In this document: positions 8,897-18,193 of the stretch, piece after piece
Layout: the number at the start of each line of letters is the position of its first letter
How positions within the stretch are numbered: the first letter of the stretch is position 1
From: Oligella sp050920755
GTDB taxonomy: Bacteria > Pseudomonadota > Gammaproteobacteria > Burkholderiales > Burkholderiaceae_B
Reading direction: 5' to 3'
DNA: 64,000 nucleotides
Assembly (NCBI RefSeq): GCF_050920755.1
Contig: NZ_CP158480.1
Span: forward strand, 1,736,001 to 1,800,000
The notes under the pieces: model-generated
Databases searched by the model: none
What the model was told of the DNA's origin: nothing
What the model saw: the letters and a program-made list of their open reading frames with translations, nothing else
Program-made: the position numbers and the translations under genes

Positions 8897-9662
8897 GTCC
8901 ATCAGTAAAGAAAAATTTTCTGCAGATAGTAATCTTACAGTAGAAGATAAGGCTGAAAGCGCTAAAAACGTCAGTCGCACGGAAATGAAGCAAGTCGAGG
9001 CTTCAAAGGCTGACACGGTTAATGGTCAGGTTTCCGAAATCTCTCAGGAACTGGCTACCGCAGCAAAGCACCTCCAGCATATTAATAAGGCTGTCAGTAT
9101 TTTCGGTAGTGCTCGTACGCCGAGAAACTCTTTGTACTATAACAAAACCATCGAAATCAGTAAATTACTCGCCCAAGCCGACTTCACCATTATCTCCGGG
9201 GGCGGTCCGGGTGTGATGGAAGCGGCGAATAAGGGCTGTTTTGAGGCGGGCGGTCACAGTATCGGTCTCAATATCAAATTGCCGCATGAGCAACATGATA
9301 ACGGCTACCAGTCCGAAAGTCTTTACTTTAAGTATTTTGTTTCCCGCAAAACCACTTTCTTTATGAATAGCGCGGCATATATTATGATGCCGGGCGGCTT
9401 TGGTACCATGGATGAGGTGTTTGAGACCTTAACCCTGATTCAAACAGGCAAAGCGCACCGTGCACCCATTGTTTTTGTGGGTAGTGAGTTCTGGAGCGGT
9501 TTAGTGGATTGGATTAAGCAGCAGCTACTGGCAAATGGCTATATTTCCGCTCCGGATCTGGATCTCTTTACTATCGAAGATGATCCGGAGAAAATTGTCG
9601 CCTATGCGCAGGATAAGTATAAGGAATACTGCTTAAGTAGTGTCTGCTTCGGCTTACGCTAG
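8895..9662 (+). CDS. LOG-family (TIGR00730) nucleotide phosphoribohydrolase-like protein
   Basis: This 255-residue Rossmann-fold protein has the family motifs SGGGPGVMEAANKG (from residue 101) and PGGFGTMDE (166-174). LOG proteins cleave nucleoside 5'-monophosphates to free base and ribose 5-phosphate; in bacteria the substrate is often AMP rather than a cytokinin precursor, so no narrow function is claimed. Residues 1-65 are polar, Lys/Glu-rich and outside the fold. The ATG at 8895 has AAGG eight bases upstream; ATG 8985 (residue 31) is a possible alternative start that would leave the whole catalytic core. The first start places its 5' end on top of the polA start. Confidence 0.85.
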   Translation: MSISKEKFSADSNLTVEDKAESAKNVSRTEMKQVEASKADTVNGQVSEISQELATAAKHLQHINKAVSIFGSARTPRNSLYYNKTIEISKLLAQADFTIISGGGPGVMEAANKGCFEAGGHSIGLNIKLPHEQHDNGYQSESLYFKYFVSRKTTFFMNSAAYIMMPGGFGTMDEVFETLTLIQTGKAHRAPIVFVGSEFWSGLVDWIKQQLLANGYISAPDLDLFTIEDDPEKIVAYAQDKYKEYCLSSVCFGLR

Positions 9663-9751
9663 CATTCACAGCGGGGTCTGATCCGACAAAGCAAGTACGG
9701 CAAGGCGCGCTTTACTCACGCCACCTGCCGTGCAGTGATGTTAAGTGACGC

Positions 9752-10189
9752 TTACTGCTCCTCTTCAGGGTCGCTTTTTGCATTAGGATCCAGATTGACT
9801 GGCCCGCTCAGATTATCACGCTGAGCGGCGGCCGAATCATCCGGATGACCACCGCCCTGACGAGCAATCTCCTCCTGCTCTTCGGCCGGCGGTCGGCACA
9901 CCAGATGAACCGATTGGGCACGGATACCCTTGGCTCGCAGTTCCGCCTTCAACTCCTCGCTGACATAGCGCTCACGGCGCACATTCACCGCTACCACCTC
10001 GCCCTCGTACTCCGCACAAGCAGCTCGTAAGTCCTTTTCACAAATCGCCGCATCGCTTTCAACACAAGTCACCTCAAAATGCACGTCCCCCTCGGTATAC
10101 ATAGGCTTGGTTTTACAAGCACTAAGCACTACGGCCGTCACTGTGAGCACAGAAAGTAAATAAAACTTAGTGGAGTGGTGAATCGTCAT
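9752..10189 (-). CDS. Predicted lipoprotein, function unknown
   Basis: This 145-residue protein begins with a lipoprotein signal peptide (FYLLSVLTVTAVVLSAC), the lipobox LSAC placing the lipidated Cys at residue 25. The mature part is small, with three further cysteines (in VTCVES, AICEKD and RAACAEYEG) and a fourth in HLVCRPP, which could form two disulfides in the periplasm. The last 45 residues are acidic, Gln/Glu/Asp-rich and probably disordered. I do not recognise a family. It is a single gene, divergent from leuS and 90 bases past the end of the converging LOG gene; that short gap shows no clear terminator. Confidence 0.75.
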   Translation of the reverse strand: MTIHHSTKFYLLSVLTVTAVVLSACKTKPMYTEGDVHFEVTCVESDAAICEKDLRAACAEYEGEVVAVNVRRERYVSEELKAELRAKGIRAQSVHLVCRPPAEEQEEIARQGGGHPDDSAAAQRDNLSGPVNLDPNAKSDPEEEQ

Positions 10190-10253
10190 GGGCTTAATAA
10201 ATTAATGATTGTAGCAACCCCTGATAAAGGTTCGTTATAAAGTCAATCAAGGG

Positions 10254-10259
10254 TATAAT
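10254..10259 (+). promoter_or_regulatory. Candidate -10 element for leuS
   Basis: TATAAT matches the sigma-70 consensus exactly and lies 124 bases upstream of the leuS ATG. The hexamer 17 bases further upstream (TTCGTT, 10231-10236) is a poor -35 element, so this is tentative. Confidence 0.35.
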
Positions 10260-10382
10260 AAAACGTTTATTTAAGAAAATTGAGCATTAAATCAGCGCTT
10301 TAGAAAAGCACAATCAATTATAACTGCTTTTTTAAACTAAATAATTCTAACCTTAAACACTATTATCTCTAGAAGTCTATCT

Positions 10383-13046
10383 ATGCAAGAACATTACCAT
10401 GCTTCTGCGGTTGAAAAGGAAGCACAGAATATTTGGCAGGAACAGGATGTTTACCGGGTTGTAGAGGGCACCAAAAACGCCGCGGGCGATGAAAGGCCTA
10501 AGTTCTACGCCTGCTCTATGTTGCCCTATCCGAGCGGTAAGCTCCATATGGGTCATGTCAGAAACTACACCATTAATGATGTGATGGCACGCCAACTCAG
10601 AATGCGCGGCTACAACGTCTTGATGCCGATGGGTTGGGATGCGTTCGGCATGCCGGCGGAAAACGCCGCCATCAAATCCAAGGTACCGCCTGCAAAGTGG
10701 ACTTACGATAATATCGCCTACATGAAAAAGCAGATGCAGTCCATGGGTTTAGCCATCGACTGGTCTCGCGAAATGTGCGCCTGCGATCCCGAATACTATC
10801 GCTGGAACCAATGGCTTTTTCTTAAAATGCTTGAAAAAGGCATTGCTTACCGCAAAACTCAAATCGTTAACTGGGACCCGGTGGATCAAACCGTATTGGC
10901 CAATGAGCAGGTGGTTGACGGTCGCGGTTGGCGTTCCGGTGCTTTGGTTGAAAAGCGTGAGATTCCCGGCTATTACTTAAAAATTACCGATTACGCAGAG
11001 GAATTACTTGATTACACCAAGAACCACCTGGATGGCTGGCCCGAGCGTGTACGTTTAATGCAGGAAAACTGGATTGGTCGCAGTGAAGGGGTTCGTTTTG
11101 CCTTTACTCACGATATTCGTGATGCCGACAATCAACGCATTCAAGACGGTCGTCTTTACGTCTTTACTACCCGTATTGATACCATTATGGGCGTCACCTT
11201 CTGTGCCGTGGCGCCGGAGCACCCGCTGGCCGTTGAAGCGGCGCGTCGTGATGAAAAAGTCGCTGCCTTTATTAAGGAAGCGATTAAGGGCGGCACCAGC
11301 GAAGCGGATTTAGCCACCAAGGAAAAAGAAGGTGTGCCGACCGGCTTATTCGTGACCCACCCGATTACCGGCAAAGACATTGAGGTTTGGGTTGGTAACT
11401 ATGTCTTAATGAGCTACGGTGACGGTGCCGTGATGGCAGTACCCGGCCATGACGAGCGAGACTTTGCCTTTGCCCTTAAGTATAATCTGCCGATTATTCA
11501 GGTGATTGATATTGAGGGACGTGAGTATTCGGATAAGGCGTGGCAGGATTGGTACGCTGAAAAAGACGGTGCCAAGCTGATTAATTCGGGCGAATATGAC
11601 GGTTTAAGCATTACCGAAGCCGTCGATAAAATTGCCGATTTGATGGTCGCTAAGCAGTTAGGCGAGAAAAAAGTCACATGGCGTATTCGCGACTGGGGTA
11701 TTTCCCGTCAGCGCTATTGGGGTACCCCTATCCCGATTATTCACTGCCCTAATTGTGGTCCGGTACCGGTGCCTGAAGAGGATCTGCCGGTCGTCCTACC
11801 CGAGCACTTGATTCCCGACGGTAGCGGTAATCCTTTAAATAAATGCGAGGCGTTTCTTAACGTTGCTTGTCCATGTTGCGGTGCCGATGCGAAGCGCGAG
11901 ACCGACACCATGGACACCTTCGTGGATTCGTCTTGGTACTTTATGCGCTATGCTTCAACCGGCAATGATCAAGCCATGGTGGATGAACGTAATAACTATT
12001 GGATGCCGATGGATCAGTATATCGGCGGTATTGAGCATGCGGTGATGCACCTGCTTTATGCTCGCTTCTGGACCAAAGTGATGCGCGATATGGGTCTCTT
12101 GGATTATGACGAGCCTTTCGTTAAGTTACTGTGCCAAGGGATGGTGCTGAACCATATTTATTCACGTCGTAATGCCCTTGGCGGTATTGAGTATTTTGCC
12201 CCGGCCGAGGTGGACAATGTCTTAGATGCCAAGGGTAATATCATTGGTGCCAAGCTTAAGAGTGACGGCTCGGAAATCAGTTACGACGGTATCGGCACCA
12301 TGTCCAAATCCAAAAATAACGGTATCGATCCGCAACATCTGATTGATAATATGGGCGCTGACACGGCTCGTCTCTTTGTGATGTTTGCGAGCCCACCGGA
12401 GCAAACCTTGGAGTGGTCCGGTAGTGGCGTGGACGGTTCAAACCGCTTCCTTCGTCGTCTCTGGAATTACTGCTACAAGCACCAAGATACGATTCGCCGG
12501 GGTCAGGACAATTTCGACTGGGCCGCTCAGCAAAACTTGGATCAAGCGATCAGAGACTTACGTCTTGAAACCTACTCACTCTTAAAGCAAGCCGACTATG
12601 ACTATAGCCGTATTCAATACAATACCGTAGTATCGGCCAATATGAAGCTGTTAAATGTGTTGGAAGCGACCCAGCTACCGGCGGGTGAATTAGCCAATCA
12701 CGCGCTTCGTGAATCCGTCTCCATCCTTTTACGTATGCTCTATCCTGTGGTACCGCATATTACTTGGCATCTGTGGCGTGCACTCGGCTTTGCCGAGGCT
12801 TATGGTGATTTATTGGATGCACCTTGGCCGCAAGTCGATGAAGCGGCTTTAGTCGCCGATGAAATTGAGTTAATGCTACAAATTAACGGTAAATTGCGCG
12901 GCTCCATGATGGTTCCTAATGACGCCGATAAAGCACAGATTGAGCAAACGGCACGTGAACATTCTGCGGTTGAACGCTTCCTTGAGGGTCGTCCGATTAA
13001 GCGTGTCATTGTGGTGCCGGGTCGTTTAGTTAACGTGGTAGGATAA
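10383..13046 (+). CDS. leuS: Leucyl-tRNA synthetase
   Basis: This 887-residue class Ia synthetase charges tRNA-Leu. The HIGH motif is HMGH at residues 55-58 and the KMSKS-type motif is MSKSK at about 640-644. Between them lie the CP1 editing domain (about 225-420, with VFTTRIDTIMGVTF and GHDERDFAF) and a Zn-ribbon-like segment with CPNCGPV and CPCCGAD. The C-terminus has the expected anticodon-binding and LQINGKLRG segment. Length is normal. It heads a block with lptE (3-base gap) and holA (overlap), a proteobacterial arrangement. Confidence 0.98.
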   Translation: MQEHYHASAVEKEAQNIWQEQDVYRVVEGTKNAAGDERPKFYACSMLPYPSGKLHMGHVRNYTINDVMARQLRMRGYNVLMPMGWDAFGMPAENAAIKSKVPPAKWTYDNIAYMKKQMQSMGLAIDWSREMCACDPEYYRWNQWLFLKMLEKGIAYRKTQIVNWDPVDQTVLANEQVVDGRGWRSGALVEKREIPGYYLKITDYAEELLDYTKNHLDGWPERVRLMQENWIGRSEGVRFAFTHDIRDADNQRIQDGRLYVFTTRIDTIMGVTFCAVAPEHPLAVEAARRDEKVAAFIKEAIKGGTSEADLATKEKEGVPTGLFVTHPITGKDIEVWVGNYVLMSYGDGAVMAVPGHDERDFAFALKYNLPIIQVIDIEGREYSDKAWQDWYAEKDGAKLINSGEYDGLSITEAVDKIADLMVAKQLGEKKVTWRIRDWGISRQRYWGTPIPIIHCPNCGPVPVPEEDLPVVLPEHLIPDGSGNPLNKCEAFLNVACPCCGADAKRETDTMDTFVDSSWYFMRYASTGNDQAMVDERNNYWMPMDQYIGGIEHAVMHLLYARFWTKVMRDMGLLDYDEPFVKLLCQGMVLNHIYSRRNALGGIEYFAPAEVDNVLDAKGNIIGAKLKSDGSEISYDGIGTMSKSKNNGIDPQHLIDNMGADTARLFVMFASPPEQTLEWSGSGVDGSNRFLRRLWNYCYKHQDTIRRGQDNFDWAAQQNLDQAIRDLRLETYSLLKQADYDYSRIQYNTVVSANMKLLNVLEATQLPAGELANHALRESVSILLRMLYPVVPHITWHLWRALGFAEAYGDLLDAPWPQVDEAALVADEIELMLQINGKLRGSMMVPNDADKAQIEQTAREHSAVERFLEGRPIKRVIVVPGRLVNVVG

Positions 13047-13049
13047 TTC

Positions 13050-13619
13050 ATGACTTATAAGGTATTGACAGCCGCTCGACCTCAGGGCTTGGCACTTAAG
13101 CACTATGCTTATCTTCTATTGGTACTTATGCTGGTAGCGAGTCTGGCGGCTTGCGGCTTTAAGCTGCGGGGCGCATCACCACTACCCTTTGAAAGTTTAT
13201 ATACCAATATCAGTAGTCAAACCCCCTTTGGTATACAGATTATTCGCGGTATACGAGCCAACTCGCCGCAGACCCGCATTGTAGAAAATGCCGCGGATGC
13301 GGAGGTACGCTTATTGCAAATCAATAATCGCCGTACCCGCAAAGAAATGTCACTCAACGTTGACGGTAAGGTAGAGGAATACGAATTAGGCCTTTATATC
13401 AGCTTTACCCTTGTCGATCAGGCAGGCAATACCTTATTAGAGCCGACTACCCTTTCCAATCTGCGTTTATTACCCTATGACGAAGAAAATGCTTCCGCTA
13501 AAGCGACCGAAATGCAGCAACTTTATGCGGATATGGAACGTAATATCGCTAATTCCATTTTGCAAAGAATTACCTCGGATGATGTAATTCAACGTTATCA
13601 GGCATTGCATAAAAATTAA
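13050..13619 (+). CDS. lptE: LPS-assembly lipoprotein LptE
   Basis: This 189-residue outer-membrane lipoprotein plugs the LptD barrel and helps insert LPS. A hydrophobic segment ends in the lipobox LAAC with C35, followed by GFKLRG, the hallmark of LptE. The signal region is longer than usual; an internal start cannot be excluded, but no better-placed ATG precedes the hydrophobic stretch. The gene follows leuS by 3 bases, and its TAA overlaps the holA ATG by one base, so the three are translated together. Confidence 0.93.
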   Translation: MTYKVLTAARPQGLALKHYAYLLLVLMLVASLAACGFKLRGASPLPFESLYTNISSQTPFGIQIIRGIRANSPQTRIVENAADAEVRLLQINNRRTRKEMSLNVDGKVEEYELGLYISFTLVDQAGNTLLEPTTLSNLRLLPYDEENASAKATEMQQLYADMERNIANSILQRITSDDVIQRYQALHKN

Positions 13620-14653
13620 TGACTAAGTTTAATCCTGCGACGATCAATCCCAAAGCAGCTCCCGCACCGCTCTATTGTGTGGTGGGGGACGAACTGCTTT
13701 TAAGAATCGAAAGCGTCGATGCACTGAGGCATTGGGCGCAACAGCATGATTACACCGAGCGTAACTCACTAAGCCTAAGTGCCACCGACGATTGGGGTGT
13801 TATTGAGGAGTTTACACAAAGTCTCTCACTGTTTGCCGAACGCAAAATCCTGGAAATTGTTATCCCTACCGGCAAGCCGGGCACCAAGGGTGCTCAGGCC
13901 TTAATGCGCTTGGCCGAGCAAGTCAAGCAGGGTCTGTTAGTTGATACGGTCGTGATTATCAGCTTACCGAAATTGGATTTTCAGACAGCTAAAGCAAAAT
14001 GGTGGCAAAGCCTTTCCGCTGCTGCGCAAGTGCATGAGCTACCAATTATTCAGCGCGAGCAACTACCCGCTTGGATCGCCGAACGGCTCAAGCGACAAAA
14101 TCAAAGTGTCGATAGAGAAACGCTCAACTGGATTGTGGATCGGGTCGAGGGTAATCTTTTTGCGGCACATCAGGAAATCATTAAACTCGGTTTGATGTAT
14201 CCCGAGGGTGAAATCACCTTTGAAGCGATTCAGCAATCCATCCAGGATGTGGCGCGTTTTGATGTGATGTCACTCAGCACCGCAATACTCGAAGGAGACG
14301 CCAAGCGTACGCGGCGCATTATTGAAGGCTTAGAGGCCGAAGGCGAAGCGTTGCCCCTGATTCTGGGCTTTATGATGATGGATATTCGTCACCTGTATCA
14401 TTTGGCGGTGACGCGCTCAAGGGGGCAAAGCCCTTCATCGCAACTACGAGCCCTCTATCTACGCCCGCCCAAATCAAATTTAATTTTAAAAGCCTTGGAG
14501 CGCTTAAGCTTAATGCAGATGATGGGAATTATTCAGCATGCACATGATGTGGATCGTATCTTAAAGGGTATCCCGGTAGAGGGACGCTTAAACGATCCAT
14601 GGCAGGAGCTTTTACGCCTCAGCTTAAAAATCGTCAATCCCAATGCGCTTTAG
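13619..14653 (+). CDS. holA: DNA polymerase III delta subunit
   Basis: This 344-residue clamp-loader subunit opens the beta clamp. The pattern fits HolA: an N-terminal non-canonical AAA+ fold (YCVVGDELLLRIESVDALR), the RVEGNLFAAHQEIIKLGLMYP segment with the usual NLxAxxQEIxKL-type helix near residue 180, and the C-terminal collar domain. Its ATG overlaps the lptE stop codon. It has normal length and nothing odd. Confidence 0.93.
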   Translation: MTKFNPATINPKAAPAPLYCVVGDELLLRIESVDALRHWAQQHDYTERNSLSLSATDDWGVIEEFTQSLSLFAERKILEIVIPTGKPGTKGAQALMRLAEQVKQGLLVDTVVIISLPKLDFQTAKAKWWQSLSAAAQVHELPIIQREQLPAWIAERLKRQNQSVDRETLNWIVDRVEGNLFAAHQEIIKLGLMYPEGEITFEAIQQSIQDVARFDVMSLSTAILEGDAKRTRRIIEGLEAEGEALPLILGFMMMDIRHLYHLAVTRSRGQSPSSQLRALYLRPPKSNLILKALERLSLMQMMGIIQHAHDVDRILKGIPVEGRLNDPWQELLRLSLKIVNPNAL

Positions 14654-14695
14654 CCATTGTTATAAACGTTTAAATTTAAATTATTTTTTAACCCC

Positions 14696-16012
14696 ATGAA
14701 CACACAGTCTACTCTTTCTTCCGAATTATCCATACAGGACTATTTGCACCAACTGGGGTCGCAAGCCCGTGAAGCATCCCGCATCCTAATGCGCATCAGC
14801 GATCAAAAAAAATCGGCCGCATTATTAAGTCTTGCCGATTTGATTAATGAAAACAAGGCTTTTTTATTAGCAGAAAATGCCAAGGATGTGGCCAAAGCCA
14901 AAGAAAACCATCTGGATTCTGCTTTATTGGATCGCTTAACCTTAACCGAAAAGTATCTGGATATTATGCAGACGGGTTTGCGTCAAATTGCCGCTATGCC
15001 TAACCCTGTCGGCTCCCTTTCTGCGACCGCGGTGCGTCCTAACGGTATACGCGTAGCGCAAATGCGTGTACCAATCGGGGTGATTGGCATTATTTACGAG
15101 TCGCGTCCAAATGTCACAGTCGATGCGGCAGCGCTCTGTCTAAAATCCGGCAATGCCTGCATTTTACGCGGAGGCAGTGAGGCTTTTTACTCCAATCAGG
15201 CCTTTGCAAAACTGATTGCGCAAAGCCTTAAAGCGAATGCGCTACCGGAACATGCGGTACAGGTCATTGAAACCACTGACCGCGCTGCCGTCGGCGCATT
15301 AATTCGTCTGACCGAATATGTGGATGTGATAATCCCGCGCGGCGGTAAATCACTACTGGCACGCTTGGCAGAGGAAGCCAGCGTGCCGATGATTATGCAT
15401 TTAGACGGTAATTGTCATATGTATTTGGATCAATATGCTAATCATCAAATGGCCATTGATTTGGCTTTTCATGCCAAAACACATCGCTATGGTATTTGCG
15501 GCGCCTTGGAAACACTCTTAATCGATCAAAGCATTGCCGCACAAATCCTTCCTCAACTGGCACAAAAGTTCCAAGCCCACGGCGATGAGATGCGCGTTTG
15601 CCCTAAAAGCAAAGCCATTTTGACAGCAGCAGGTTTGCAATCTAATGATCAGGCGGCGATTAAAGATGCCACCGAAGCGGATTGGGCCACTGAATTCTTG
15701 GGGCCGATTATTGCCATTCGAGTGGTCGATTCAATGGATGAGGCCATTGAGCATATCAGTCAATACGGCTCCGGTCACACCGAGTCTATTATTACCGACA
15801 ACATTCAACGGGCTGAGCAATTCCAACTGGCTGTTGATTCCAGTTCGGTTTACGTGAATTTACCGACCGTTTTTGCGGACGGCTTCGAATATGGTTTAGG
15901 GGCAGAAATCGGTATTTCCACCAATCGCTTACACGCCCGCGGCCCGGTCGGCCTGGAGGGTCTGACGACCTACAAATGGGTCTTGAACGGTAATGGTCAA
16001 AAGCGTCACTAA
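14696..16012 (+). CDS. proA: Glutamate-5-semialdehyde dehydrogenase (gamma-glutamyl phosphate reductase)
   Basis: This 438-residue aldehyde-dehydrogenase-superfamily enzyme reduces gamma-glutamyl phosphate with NADPH in the second step of proline synthesis. Visible signatures are VPIGVIGIIYESRPNVT, LKSGNACILRGGSEA, VDVIIPRGGKSL and the catalytic C268 in HRYGICGALETLL, with VYVNLPTVFADGFEYGLGAEIGIS near the C-terminus. Length is slightly above the usual 415-420 because of an N-terminal extension. It follows holA by 42 bases. proB is not in the window. Confidence 0.96.
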   Translation: MNTQSTLSSELSIQDYLHQLGSQAREASRILMRISDQKKSAALLSLADLINENKAFLLAENAKDVAKAKENHLDSALLDRLTLTEKYLDIMQTGLRQIAAMPNPVGSLSATAVRPNGIRVAQMRVPIGVIGIIYESRPNVTVDAAALCLKSGNACILRGGSEAFYSNQAFAKLIAQSLKANALPEHAVQVIETTDRAAVGALIRLTEYVDVIIPRGGKSLLARLAEEASVPMIMHLDGNCHMYLDQYANHQMAIDLAFHAKTHRYGICGALETLLIDQSIAAQILPQLAQKFQAHGDEMRVCPKSKAILTAAGLQSNDQAAIKDATEADWATEFLGPIIAIRVVDSMDEAIEHISQYGSGHTESIITDNIQRAEQFQLAVDSSSVYVNLPTVFADGFEYGLGAEIGISTNRLHARGPVGLEGLTTYKWVLNGNGQKRH

Positions 16013-16047
16013 ACTCAAATTAATGCTTAGTATTTAAGGATCGACTT

Positions 16048-16467
16048 ATGGCTTATCTGTGGTATAAGGTTTTACACATCGTTTTCTTTGCTTCTTGGTT
16101 TGCAGGCTTATTTTATTTGCCACGTATTTATGTAAATCTGGCTCATCAAACCCCGGGCTCCGAGAGCTATACCCTACTTTTGGGAATGGCTAAGCGTCTG
16201 CTACGTTTTATGACGATTATTGCCGTGGTCAATCTGATTTTCGGTATCTTGCTGATTAGCGTGATTGGTCTAAAACACGGTTGGTTGCATTTCAAATTAC
16301 TGCTGGTATTTTTTGTGTTTGTTTACCACTACTCCTGCTATGTCATTTACAAGCGCTTTGCAGCGCACAGCAATCAAAAAGATCATGTTTTCTATCGCTG
16401 GTACAATGAAATTCCGGTGCTCTTAATGCTGGCGATTGTTTATTTAGTTATTTTCAAACCTTTTTAG
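16048..16467 (+). CDS. hemJ: Protoporphyrinogen IX oxidase HemJ family
   Basis: This 139-residue membrane protein has four hydrophobic segments (about 5-28, 52-75, 80-100 and 118-137). The N-terminus reads YKVLHIVFFASWFAGLFYLPR, with the conserved His of the HemJ/UPF0093 family at residue 10. HemJ oxidises protoporphyrinogen IX to protoporphyrin IX in haem synthesis. It lies between proA and an RNA methyltransferase gene, all co-directional with short gaps (35 and 18 bases). Confidence 0.9.
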   Translation: MAYLWYKVLHIVFFASWFAGLFYLPRIYVNLAHQTPGSESYTLLLGMAKRLLRFMTIIAVVNLIFGILLISVIGLKHGWLHFKLLLVFFVFVYHYSCYVIYKRFAAHSNQKDHVFYRWYNEIPVLLMLAIVYLVIFKPF

Positions 16468-16485
16468 TTTCGGATAGATACGCTT

Positions 16486-18180
16486 ATGTCAGAACAGGAC
16501 ACTTCTAAAAGAAGCACTTTAAAACTCAATCCCGATGCTAAAAAAGGCCCTTCAGCGGCACGTAAAGCGGCTCGTCAACGCACGGGACCGCGTGCACGCC
16601 GACTTGAGCAGGCTGCCTATGAACAGGGTCAGGGCAAAATCTCTGCGCGTACCTTAGCACGCACCGGTGTGATTCCGGAAAAATTAAAAGCGGATAAGAA
16701 CCTTGCCTACCGACTATCCAAAAGCGGCTTGACCGAGCAACGCTTAGCAAAGCAAGCAGCCGAAAAGGAAGCCAAACGCCCACAAGGCACGAAAGCGCAT
16801 GTACCCGCCGAGGCTTGGAACCCTCAAAAACGTAATGAAAGCCCGCGCGATGCACGCCGCGATGGCAGTGATGCACGCAATGTTCGCAGAGATAGCACCC
16901 CCTCCCGACCGGAGCAACGACATCTCGGTGAAAGGCGCGGTGCCAAGCCGGAGAGCCGTCATAGTAGGCCGCGCTTAGACCCTCGCCCGGGTCGTCCGGC
17001 GCCTCAAGGTCTTAATTACTCGCCTGATGCTGCGGAGCAACTGGCGACTGCTTTTGCGACTTGTCCCCAAGGCTTGGAAGAGGCCTTAGCCAATGAGCTC
17101 AAGCATTTGGGCTTTAGCGGTATTGAAGCCGGTCGTTCAGGCGTGTATTTCCAATGCGATTGGCTCGGCATGATGAAAGCGAATTTATACAGCCGCTTAG
17201 CCACTCGTATTTTATTGCAAGTCGCCCAAGCCGAGGTTTACTCCGAAGATGATATTTATGAGCTGGCTCATCGTACCCCTTGGGAGCATTTCTTTGGCCC
17301 GGAACATACCTTAAGAGTAGACACCTCTGCGATCCGCAGTCCGATGCAAAGTCTGCACTTCTGCAACTTAAAGGCAAAAGACGGCATTGTGGATCGGATT
17401 CGCGAAAAAGAAGGTGAGCGTCCATCCATTGATACCGTTAGACCGGATGCCAAGGTTCATCTATTTCTCTATCGCGATCAAGCAACCCTATATCTGGACA
17501 CCTCCGGCGAATCACTTTTCAAACGCGGTTGGCGTCTCGACAAAGGCTCGGCACCACTACGCGAAAACCTCGCCGCCGGTATGCTGGCTCTATCCGGTTG
17601 GGCGCCGGGACAGCCCCTATTAGACCCGTTTTGCGGGAGTGGCACCATTTTAATTGAGGCGGCTTGGTGGGCACAAAACGTGCCTCCCGGCTTACATCGC
17701 CCATTCCAGTTTATGCGCCTGAGAAATCACGAGCGGACACTTTGGCATGAATTACGTGATGCAGCCTTTAGTCATATTAAACCGACACTCGATACACCAC
17801 TGTATGGTTCAGACATTTCCCCTGCCGCCATTGAAGCGGTACATGCCAATATGGAAAGAGCCAATCTCAACCCCAACACCATCAAGCTGCAAGTAGCCAA
17901 TGCCCTCGAAATTGATGCACCTTGCGAACAAGGTGTGATTATCACGAACCCTCCCTACGGTGAGCGTTTAGATAGTGTTCAGGATGCTATTTGGCAACCT
18001 TTTTCCACCCGTTTAAAGCATGAATTTGACGGTTGGCGAGTCAATATTATTACCAGTGATCTAGAGCTGCCGAAGAAGTTACGCCTTAAAGCGCAACGCC
18101 GTATTCCGCTCTACAACGGTAATTTAGAAACTCGTATGTTTGTCTTTGAGATGGTACGTGAAAGCTTCCGTGATCAATAA
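16486..18180 (+). CDS. THUMP-domain class I SAM-dependent RNA methyltransferase with a long basic N-terminal tail
   Basis: This 564-residue protein has three parts. Residues 1-180 are low-complexity and very rich in Arg, Lys, Pro, Ser and Ala with no fold visible. Residues about 187-330 match the RlmL-like N-terminal/THUMP region (FATCPQGLEEALANELKHLGF, then VYFQCDW). Residues 330-564 form the methyltransferase: DPFCGSGTILIEAAW from about 379 binds SAM and NPPYGER from about 488 is the catalytic motif of N2-guanine methyltransferases. The core resembles the N-terminal half of E. coli RlmL (23S G2445); it lacks the RlmK half. Exact target is inference. The gene is followed at 14 bases by the RDD gene. 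Confidence 0.85.
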   Translation: MSEQDTSKRSTLKLNPDAKKGPSAARKAARQRTGPRARRLEQAAYEQGQGKISARTLARTGVIPEKLKADKNLAYRLSKSGLTEQRLAKQAAEKEAKRPQGTKAHVPAEAWNPQKRNESPRDARRDGSDARNVRRDSTPSRPEQRHLGERRGAKPESRHSRPRLDPRPGRPAPQGLNYSPDAAEQLATAFATCPQGLEEALANELKHLGFSGIEAGRSGVYFQCDWLGMMKANLYSRLATRILLQVAQAEVYSEDDIYELAHRTPWEHFFGPEHTLRVDTSAIRSPMQSLHFCNLKAKDGIVDRIREKEGERPSIDTVRPDAKVHLFLYRDQATLYLDTSGESLFKRGWRLDKGSAPLRENLAAGMLALSGWAPGQPLLDPFCGSGTILIEAAWWAQNVPPGLHRPFQFMRLRNHERTLWHELRDAAFSHIKPTLDTPLYGSDISPAAIEAVHANMERANLNPNTIKLQVANALEIDAPCEQGVIITNPPYGERLDSVQDAIWQPFSTRLKHEFDGWRVNIITSDLELPKKLRLKAQRRIPLYNGNLETRMFVFEMVRESFRDQ

Positions 18181-18193
18181 AAACAGTAACGAT

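Noticed and set aside
8897..9016. A longer polA frame starting at 9016 with 40 extra residues
   Set aside because: The conserved PolA N-terminus begins at 8896; the extra residues match nothing and are antisense to the LOG gene start.
18140..18193. An earlier start of the RDD gene
   Set aside because: It overlaps the methyltransferase gene by 41 bases and the added residues do not fit the family.
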